From an uncultured Duganella sp. (GTDB lineage: Bacteria; Pseudomonadota; Gammaproteobacteria; Burkholderiales; Burkholderiaceae): DNA of 22,443 nucleotides. Location: contig CAMLSG010000070.1 of assembly GCA_946482635.1 (NCBI GenBank), positions 1 to 22,443 of the forward strand. Direction: 5' to 3'. This document shows, in pieces, positions 8,083 through 13,922 of this stretch. Position 1 is the stretch's first letter. The number at the start of each line of letters is the position of its first letter. The notes beneath the pieces were generated by a model that was not told the origin of the DNA, searched no databases, and worked only from the letters and a program-made list of their open reading frames with translations. Made by a program: the position numbers and the translations under genes.

Positions 8083-9120
8083 ATGCCAGCCGAATTGTTC
8101 GATCATGCCAAGCTTGCCCGCGTCGCGGGCTCCTACCTGCAACCCATGCTGGAAGCGGCGGCTGCGCGCGGCGTGACGGCGCAAGCGCTTGAGCGTGCCG
8201 CCGGCCTGGCCGCCGGAACGCTGGAGCCGCTGCCGGAGGCGCTGCCTGCGGATACCTATGTGAAGCTGCTCGATATTGCAGCCCGGCTGGCCGACGACCC
8301 GCATTTCGGCCTGCACGTGGGCGAGCGCGTCAAGCTTGGCACCTACACGGTGTACGGCCTGATCCTGCTAAGCTGCCGCGATTTCGGCCAGGCATTCGAG
8401 CAAACCATGCGCTACGAACAACTGGCACACGACCTGGGACGCTCCACCCTGCAAGTCCGCGGCGCGCTGGCCGACTACACCTGGCATTCGAACTACCCTG
8501 CGCAGCACCGGCACCTGGCCGACAGCGTGTTTGCCGGCATCCGCGTGTTCGGCAACTGGCTGGCCGGCACCACGCTGCCGCCGGCCGAACTGTCGCTGAC
8601 GCATGACGGCGGCGACCCGGCCGGCCATGCCGAATACATGCGTGTGTTCGGAGCCCTGCCCAGGTTCAATGCGATGTCCAATGTGGCGCAGTTTGAAGCG
8701 GCGCTGTTGTCATGGCCGGTGCCGAATGCCGACGTCAGCCTCTACCCCGTGCTGCAGCAACACGCCGAACAGCTCCTCAAGCAGCGCGCCGCGCCGGCAT
8801 CGGCCGGCATCGTGGCGCAGGTGCATGAAGCCATCGTGCGCCGCCTGTCGCAAGGCCAGGTACGCGTCGCCAGCGTGGCGGAAGACCTGGCGGTGGCGCC
8901 GCGCACCCTGCAGCGCAAGCTGGCCGATGCAGGCTCCAGCTTCCAGCAAGTGCTGGACGAAGCGCGCTTTGGACTGGCCCGCGACTATCTGCGCCAGCCT
9001 GGCCTGTCGCTGGTCGACATTGCCTTCCTGCTTGGCTACCAGGAACAGAGCGCTTTCACCCATGCCTTCCGCGAGTGGTCGGGCATGAATCCGGGGGCAT
9101 GGCGCGCGGCGGGCCGCTAG
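8083..9120 (+). CDS. AraC-family transcriptional regulator
   Basis: 345 aa. Residues about 20-210 look like the arabinose-binding-type sensor/dimer domain common in OruR/ArgR-like AraC regulators (VKLGTYTVYGLILLSCRDFGQAFEQTMRY). The last 85 residues are the double helix-turn-helix: VASVAEDLAVAPRTLQRKLADAGSSF for the first, LSLVDIAFLLGYQEQSAFTHAFREWSGMNPGAWR for the second, a strong AraC signature. It is divergent from the AGPS-like/GlpD/kinase operon with a 68-bp gap, so it most likely senses a pathway metabolite and controls that operon. No good ribosome binding site precedes ATG 8083, but the protein aligns from its first residues and a promoter is positioned for this start. Its stop is one base from the stop of the next, convergent gene. 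Confidence 0.92.
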   Translation: MPAELFDHAKLARVAGSYLQPMLEAAAARGVTAQALERAAGLAAGTLEPLPEALPADTYVKLLDIAARLADDPHFGLHVGERVKLGTYTVYGLILLSCRDFGQAFEQTMRYEQLAHDLGRSTLQVRGALADYTWHSNYPAQHRHLADSVFAGIRVFGNWLAGTTLPPAELSLTHDGGDPAGHAEYMRVFGALPRFNAMSNVAQFEAALLSWPVPNADVSLYPVLQQHAEQLLKQRAAPASAGIVAQVHEAIVRRLSQGQVRVASVAEDLAVAPRTLQRKLADAGSSFQQVLDEARFGLARDYLRQPGLSLVDIAFLLGYQEQSAFTHAFREWSGMNPGAWRAAGR

Positions 9121-9121
9121 G

Positions 9122-9544
9122 CTATATTTCCGTGCCGCGCACGCGGATGAAGGGGCCGATGCAACTGCCCATATCGCGCCGCTGGCACATCAGGAACATA
9201 TTGTTTGAGGGGTGGAACACGATGAAGGACTGGATCACGTGGCCGATCTCGGTGATCTCTCCGGTGCAATCCTTCTTGCCGTTGTCTTTCACGATCTTGT
9301 CGTTGGAGCGGTAAAAACCGTCGCTGTCGGGCTGGTCGTCGATCTCGAATTCCGATTCCGCTATCTCAGCAGCGCTGGTGATCAGGGCCGAGCCGTCGGC
9401 GCGGATGCGGTACATCTCATGGCAGGAGCCGTCAGGCAATTCGAAGCGCCAGGTGCCGACGATGGGGTGGTCGTTGCGCAGAGGGCCAGCCAATGTACTC
9501 TGGGCAGCCAGCATGGCTGCGGCAAACAGCAGGATTGGTTTCAT
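9122..9544 (-). CDS. Small secreted protein with four cysteines, function unknown
   Basis: 140 aa. The first about 19 residues are a signal peptide (MKPILLFAAAMLAAQSTLA). The mature part begins with a lipocalin-like or beta-rich phrase (HPIVGTWRFELPDGSCHEMYRI) and carries four cysteines (in DGSCHE, KKDCTGE, LMCQRR, GSCIGP), enough for two disulfides in the periplasm. The GTW plus short strands recall 'lipocalin-like' or DUF-type small secreted proteins, but I do not recognise a family. It is a single gene between the convergent AraC gene and the upstream P450 gene. A possible -10 (TATACT on the minus strand, 9573-9578) lies about 29 bp before the start. Confidence 0.75.
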   Translation of the reverse strand: MKPILLFAAAMLAAQSTLAGPLRNDHPIVGTWRFELPDGSCHEMYRIRADGSALITSAAEIAESEFEIDDQPDSDGFYRSNDKIVKDNGKKDCTGEITEIGHVIQSFIVFHPSNNMFLMCQRRDMGSCIGPFIRVRGTEI

Positions 9545-9572
9545 GGCAGCCCCCGGCGGAGTATTTAGATTC

Positions 9573-9578
9573 AGTATA
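9573..9578 (-). promoter_or_regulatory. Possible -10 hexamer of the small secreted protein gene
   Basis: TATACT on the minus strand, 5 of 6 matches to consensus, placing the transcript start about 22 nt before ATG 9544. There is no recognisable -35 box at the right distance. Confidence 0.3.
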
Positions 9579-9612
9579 GCCCTGTTAAGCTATTTGCTGT
9601 TTCCTGTTGCCG

Positions 9613-11001
9613 TCATTTTTCCGCTGCGGCCAAGCCGGCTGGCCGGATGCGCGGCCGCAACAGCACCGGCAGAACGCTCGGCGTCATGGTGACAGTGAAC
9701 ATTTCCTCCACCGGCGGCGCATCCGGCACGGCCTCGATCGTGAAACTGCGCGCCACCATCGACATCAGCACATGGATCTCGCTCATGGCCAGGTAGCGCC
9801 CCGGGCAGAAGCGCGGCCCTCCGCCAAAGGGAACCATCTTGCGGGCGGGATCTTCCAGCTTTTTCTTCGTCACAGGATCAAGCCAGCGTTCCGGCCTGAA
9901 TTCCGCACCGTCAGGCAGCGGTACTTCGCGCTCGAAGGCATGGCGCAGCAGCATGAAGGCCACGGTGCCGGCCGGAACCTGCACGTCATCCAGTGCCACG
10001 TCCTGTACCGCCTCCGCACCCAGGATAGGCGCTACCGGCTTGAGGCGCATGGATTCCTGAATGCAGGCATCAAGGTAGGGCATCTGCGCGGGACTGTCCG
10101 CGCCATCGGCTTCTTCGGCCAGGCGCTTTGCCGCTCGCGGATTGCGCGACAGCAGGTAAAGCAGCCAGGCGATGGTGTTGGCTGTGGTGTCCTCTCCGGC
10201 GAACACCATGATGATGGCATTGGCCCGCACTGTCTCGTCGCTGATGCCGGAACCCGGGATGTCTGCCGCCGCCAGCATTGCTTCCAGCAGGTTGCCCGGC
10301 TTGTCGTACAGCGCCGGGTTGGCTGCCATGCGGGCCCGCGCATCGGCAACGAAGCCGTCCACCGCAAGGCGTATGCGCTGGCCGGCGACTTCGGTGGCAC
10401 GGTCTGACGGCAGCTTGACGGTGCGCCAATAGGCAACCGGCGCTACCAGCCGGCGCGCTACCTGGGTGAAGACGAATTCGATATCCTGCTGCAGTGGATT
10501 GTCTTCGTGCTGCACCATGTCCTGGTCCTGCCCCATGGCCATGCCGATGGCGACGTCAAGCGCGAAGGCTTTCAGGTCGCGCAGCAAGCGTTGCGGCTGC
10601 CCCGCTTCGGCCGCAACCTGCCAGCGAAGGCGCAAGCGTTCGGCCATGGCCGACAGCCTGGGATGGAAACGGTTGATGACTTCCGGGGTCAGCGCATGCA
10701 TCACCAGCTTGCGCTGGCGGCGCCAGTCATCGCCTTCGGCGGCGAATACGCCTACTGCTGCCGCTTCTTCGAGAATGCTTGCCACGCGCCGCGAGCGCCG
10801 CCACTGGTCGGGACGGTCATGCAGGATCTGCGCGATATCGGCACGCCGGCTGGTGATGACGAAGCGCCGTTCCATCAGGCGCATGCGGTAAATCGGGCCG
10901 TACTCGCGCGCCCATTGCTCCAGTTGCTGATGGAAATGGGCCGTATCGATTCCAACGTTCCCCAGCAACGGCAAGCCGGTGGGGCCAGGCAGGTGTTCCA
11001 C
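9613..11001 (-). CDS. Cytochrome P450
   Basis: 462 aa, no membrane anchor, starting directly with the proline-rich LPGPTGLPLLGN. Diagnostic motifs are the C-helix WRRQRK (93-98), the oxygen-activation motif AGEDTT in helix I (268-273), ExxR as E316-S-M-R319, FRPERW (368-373) and the haem loop FGGGPRFCPGR with the ligand Cys399. It should be a monooxygenase needing an external redox partner; no ferredoxin or reductase is encoded nearby, and the substrate is unknown. The start is a GTG supported by a perfect AAGGAGG six bases upstream. The LysR gene lies 12 bp upstream on the same strand and its stop codon touches that ribosome binding site, so the two genes are very probably co-transcribed and coupled. 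Confidence 0.95.
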   Translation of the reverse strand: MEHLPGPTGLPLLGNVGIDTAHFHQQLEQWAREYGPIYRMRLMERRFVITSRRADIAQILHDRPDQWRRSRRVASILEEAAAVGVFAAEGDDWRRQRKLVMHALTPEVINRFHPRLSAMAERLRLRWQVAAEAGQPQRLLRDLKAFALDVAIGMAMGQDQDMVQHEDNPLQQDIEFVFTQVARRLVAPVAYWRTVKLPSDRATEVAGQRIRLAVDGFVADARARMAANPALYDKPGNLLEAMLAAADIPGSGISDETVRANAIIMVFAGEDTTANTIAWLLYLLSRNPRAAKRLAEEADGADSPAQMPYLDACIQESMRLKPVAPILGAEAVQDVALDDVQVPAGTVAFMLLRHAFEREVPLPDGAEFRPERWLDPVTKKKLEDPARKMVPFGGGPRFCPGRYLAMSEIHVLMSMVARSFTIEAVPDAPPVEEMFTVTMTPSVLPVLLRPRIRPAGLAAAEK

Positions 11002-11007
11002 GGTGCA

Positions 11008-11014
11008 CCTCCTT
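11008..11014 (-). promoter_or_regulatory. Strong ribosome binding site of the P450 gene overlapping the LysR stop codon
   Basis: AAGGAGG on the minus strand, six bases before the GTG start at 11001. It shares one base with the TGA stop (11014-11016) of the LysR gene. It justifies the non-ATG start. Confidence 0.75.
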
Positions 11015-11901
11015 CAAAAACCGCACTCCCGCAAATAATCGATGAACAGCCGCAGCCTGGCCGGCGTGAACTGGCGCGAAGGCCGCACCGCGAACAGGCC
11101 GAAAGGTTCCGGGCTGGCGTCGGCCAGCAACTGCACCAGGCGGCCGTCCGCCAGTGCCGGCGCCAGCACGAATTCCGGCAGCAGCACAATGCCCATGCCT
11201 TGTATCGCGCATTCGGCCAGCGCCTCCGCATTATTGGCCGCCAGCGGCACTTTCAGGTCGAGTTGCTCGCCCGGGTCGCCAATCAGCCGTCCCCACTCTT
11301 CGCGCACGCTGAGCAAGCTGTAATTTAACACCGAGTGGCCGCGCAGTGCGGCCAACGCCTTCGGCTTGCCGGCGCGACGCAGGTAGGCGGGCGACGCGGC
11401 GAATACACGGCCGACGGTGCCGATGCGGGTCGCCACCAGCGAGGAATCGCGCAGGAAACCGATACGCAGCGCTACGTCGATTGCTTCCGCGTGCAGGTCG
11501 GTGGTGCGGTCCTCCAGCAGCAATTGCACTTTCAGGCCGGGATGGCGCTTCATGAAAGGCGGCAGCACCGGCGCCACTTTCTGAATGCCGAAACTGAGCG
11601 GCGCCGCTACGCGCAAGGTGCCGCTGGCGCTGTCCTGGCCCTGGCGCACGCGGTCGTGCGCTTCGTCCAGCAACTGAAATACGGCCTGCGCATCGGCATA
11701 GAAGGCGCGCCCGGCATCGGTGATGTCATTGCGGCGTGTAGTACGCGTGATCAATTGCGTGCCGAGTGCGGCCTCCAGCGTGGCGATGCGGCGGCTGATG
11801 GCGGCGGTGCTGACATCGAGCTGTTCCGCCGCCCGCACAAAACTGCCGCTCTCCACCACCGTGATGAAGGCACGCAGGTCGGTCAGGTCATATTGTTCCA
11901 T
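11014..11901 (-). CDS. LysR-family transcriptional regulator
   Basis: 295 aa, standard LysR length. The winged helix-turn-helix is at the N-terminus (DLTDLRAFITVVESGSFVRAAEQLDVSTAAISRRIATLEAALG, residues 6-48), followed by the linker helix and an effector-binding domain (from about residue 90; SGTLRVAAPLSFGIQKVAPVLPPFMKRHPGLKVQLLLEDR). It belongs to the large CrgA-like subgroup by this pattern. It lies upstream of and in one unit with the P450, and is divergent from the hydrolase/cytochrome c pair with a 95-bp gap, so it may control either direction; the inducer is unknown. A 10-bp palindrome directly before its start could be an autoregulatory operator. The start has no clear ribosome binding site. 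Confidence 0.93.
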   Translation of the reverse strand: MEQYDLTDLRAFITVVESGSFVRAAEQLDVSTAAISRRIATLEAALGTQLITRTTRRNDITDAGRAFYADAQAVFQLLDEAHDRVRQGQDSASGTLRVAAPLSFGIQKVAPVLPPFMKRHPGLKVQLLLEDRTTDLHAEAIDVALRIGFLRDSSLVATRIGTVGRVFAASPAYLRRAGKPKALAALRGHSVLNYSLLSVREEWGRLIGDPGEQLDLKVPLAANNAEALAECAIQGMGIVLLPEFVLAPALADGRLVQLLADASPEPFGLFAVRPSRQFTPARLRLFIDYLRECGF

Positions 11902-11911
11902 TTTACGTAAA
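11902..11911. promoter_or_regulatory. 10-bp perfect palindrome at the LysR start (candidate operator)
   Basis: TTTACGTAAA is self-complementary and lies immediately before the LysR start codon in the 95-bp divergent region. It could be a binding site for autoregulation. A palindrome this short and AT-rich can arise by chance, so the call is weak. Confidence 0.25.
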
Positions 11912-11983
11912 TATCATTTGCACATTACCCAGTTTATTACGACAGGCGGATTTATTAAAGTTCATTCCACCGCAACCCATTAC

Positions 11984-11990
11984 AAAGGAG
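11984..11990 (+). promoter_or_regulatory. Ribosome binding site of the exported hydrolase
   Basis: AAAGGAG, six bases before ATG 11997. It shows that the true gene starts with the signal peptide, in a different frame from the catalytic domain, and so supports the frameshift call. Confidence 0.7.
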
Positions 11991-11996
11991 CACACC

Positions 11997-12706
11997 ATGA
12001 ACTTCAAATCCCTGATCAAGGCAGCACTGCCAGTCATCCTCGCCTTCAGCGCCAGCGCCCATGCCGCACCGCCTGCAGAACAGCTGCTCACGCCGAAGAA
12101 CCATACCTGGTGCTGATCGACCACCAGCCGCAAATGGCCTTCGCGACCCGCTCCATCGATATCGCCGAACTGCGCAACAACGTGACCGGCCTGGCCAAGG
12201 CAGCCAAGACCTTCAAGGTACCAACCATCCTCACCACCGTCGCAGCCAAGTCCTTCAGCGGCCCGATCTTCCCCGAACTGCAGGCCGTCTTCCCTGAGCA
12301 GACCCCGATCGACCGCACGACCATGAACACCTGGGAAGACCAGCGCGTGGTCGACGCCGTGCAGAAGAACGGCCACAAGAAAGTCGTGATGGCGGCGCTG
12401 TGGACCGAGGTATGCCTGGTGCAGCCGGTGCTTTCTGCCATCGACCAGGGCTACGAGGTGTACATCGTGACCGATGCATCGGGCGGCGTCAGCAAGGAAG
12501 CGCATGACATGGCCGTACAGCGCATGGTGCAAGCCGGCGCCCGTCCAGTGACCTGGCTGCAATACATGCTGGAACTGCAGCGCGACTGGGCACGCGGCGA
12601 GACCTACGCTCCTGTGATGAAGATCGCTTCTGAACACGGCGGCGGCTATGGCCTGGGCATCGTCTACGCCAAGGAGATGTTCAACGCCAAGGAAGGAAAG
12701 AAATAA
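11997..12706 (+). pseudogene. Exported isochorismatase-like cysteine hydrolase, broken by a one-base frameshift
   Basis: From ATG 11997 the frame encodes a clear signal peptide (MNFKSLIKAALPVILAFSAS, then AHAAPPAEQ) and runs into TGA at 12114-12116 after 39 codons. The body continues in another frame from about 12107: LVLIDHQPQMAF with the first catalytic Asp, ILTTVAAKSFSGP with a likely Lys, and ALWTEVCLVQPVLSAIDQGYEVYIVTDASGG with the nucleophile Cys, the usual isochorismatase/YcaC-like order. Restoring one C in ACCTG at 12105-12109 joins ...TPKNHT to LVLIDHQ and gives 236 aa. So either this copy carries a real deletion or the base was missed in sequencing. Without repair, a cytosolic protein could still begin at GTG 12110. 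The substrate is unknown. A cytochrome c gene follows after two bases. Confidence 0.85.
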
Positions 12707-12708
12707 TC

Positions 12709-13032
12709 ATGCGGCCGGCAACCGCCCTGCTGGCAGCCTGCGGGCTGCTGGCCAGCCTGCCGGCCCTGGCCCAAAGCCAGGGCCGGCTTGGCCGGAATAC
12801 ATACGAATCGGTCTGTATCGCCTGCCACGCGACCGAGAATGTGATGGTCAGTTCGCCCAAGCTTGGCGACCGCAAGGAGTGGCAGGAGCGCATGGCGCGC
12901 GCCGGCGGCCTGGATGGCCTGGTGCGCAACGCGGTGCAAGGGGTGGGCGCAATGCCTGCCCGCGGCGGCAAGCCGGAGCTTGATGCCGAACAGCTTAAGG
13001 CCGCGATCCGCTACATGATGCAGGCGGATTGA
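12709..13032 (+). CDS. Cytochrome c5-like monohaem c-type cytochrome
   Basis: 107 aa. A signal peptide ends near residue 21-22 (LPALAQ). The haem site is CIACH (C36, C39, H40) and the likely sixth ligand is Met82 in GAMPARGG. The phrases SPKLGDRKEWQERMA, VQGVGAMPARGG and AAIRYMM match the cytochrome c5/c555 pattern closely. It carries one electron in the periplasm. It begins two bases after the hydrolase stop and must be transcribed with it; a purine-rich stretch (GGAAGGAAAG) lies upstream but at a long distance. Its last 38 bases overlap, on the other strand, the 3' end of the rhodanese gene. Confidence 0.92.
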   Translation: MRPATALLAACGLLASLPALAQSQGRLGRNTYESVCIACHATENVMVSSPKLGDRKEWQERMARAGGLDGLVRNAVQGVGAMPARGGKPELDAEQLKAAIRYMMQAD

Positions 13033-13900
13033 CCCGGCTCCACTCGCACCAGCCGCCGTCGTACACGCTGATGCGTTCCCAATCCATCAACCAGGCATAG
13101 AAAAATGCCAGCGAAGCCCGCCAGCCGGTGCCGCAGTAGAACGCGGTACGCTGGCCGGGTTCGATGCCCGCCTGGCGCCACAGGGCGCTGATCTCCGCCG
13201 AAGGTTTCATGGTGCCGTCAGCGTGCTGGTATTCGCTCATGCTGTGCACATCGCCATCGTTGCCGGCACGGCCCCAGCGCGCGCCGGGAATATCGCCGCG
13301 CGCATCGATATAGCTGTAGCCGGAAGTGGCGCCGACGTGCTCCTGCCAGGTGCGGATGCTGACCAGGGCGCCGTCCGGCTGCTGCAGCAGTTCGCGCGCC
13401 TGGGCGGTGTTGATCAGGAAGTCCGGGCGCGCCGGGAAAACGGCGCCAAAGCTTGCTGCAGCCTGCGGCGCCGGTCCGCCGCCCTGCTCCAGCGCATGGC
13501 CGGCACGCAGCCAGCCGTCATGGCCGCCATCGAGCAGGCGCACGTCGGCCACGCCGGCATACAGCATCAGGTGGGCGGCGCGGGCAGCGGCCAGCGAACT
13601 GCGGCCATAGAGGATGACGGTGGTGTCGTGGCGGATGCCGTTTTCCAGCAACAACGCCAGCAAGGCATCGTCGGACACCTTGTTCCACAGCGGCTGCCGT
13701 TCCAGGCGGTTGGTGTCGATATAGCCGGCGCCGGGGATATGGCCGGACTGATAGGCCGCGAAGCTGTCGCAGCCTACTTCAAACAGGCGCCACGCCCCGC
13801 CCGGCGCGGCCAGCACCGGCACGCCTGCGAGCAGGCGCGCCAGCCAGGCAGGCGATGGGAGCTGGCGCCAGCGCGCCAGGTCGGGACGGAAACCATGCAT
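12995..13900 (-). CDS. Two-domain rhodanese-type sulfurtransferase
   Basis: 301 aa. Two rhodanese domains: the first about residues 25-140 (FEVGCDSFAAYQSGHIPGA, then LLDGGHDGWLRAG), the second about 155-290 (INTAQARELL, DARGDIPGARWG, SVYDGGWCEW). The active loop CGTGWRAS with nucleophile Cys256 is in the second domain; the equivalent loop of the first reads YGRSSLAA and lacks a Cys, as expected for the structural domain. The reaction would be transfer of sulfane sulfur from thiosulfate or 3-mercaptopyruvate to a thiol or cyanide. No signal peptide is seen, so it should be cytosolic. The gene converges on the cytochrome c gene with a 38-bp overlap and begins 22 bp downstream of the M16 protease gene on the same strand, with which it may share a transcript. 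Confidence 0.9.
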   Translation of the reverse strand: MHGFRPDLARWRQLPSPAWLARLLAGVPVLAAPGGAWRLFEVGCDSFAAYQSGHIPGAGYIDTNRLERQPLWNKVSDDALLALLLENGIRHDTTVILYGRSSLAAARAAHLMLYAGVADVRLLDGGHDGWLRAGHALEQGGGPAPQAAASFGAVFPARPDFLINTAQARELLQQPDGALVSIRTWQEHVGATSGYSYIDARGDIPGARWGRAGNDGDVHSMSEYQHADGTMKPSAEISALWRQAGIEPGQRTAFYCGTGWRASLAFFYAWLMDWERISVYDGGWCEWSRVNPPASCSGSRP

Positions 13901-13922
13901 TTAAAACAACTCAAAATCACAA

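Noticed and set aside
12101..12116. Programmed ribosomal frameshifting at the hydrolase break.
   Set aside because: The site has no slippery heptamer (the codons are CAT ACC TGG) and no obvious downstream structure; a lost C explains it more simply.
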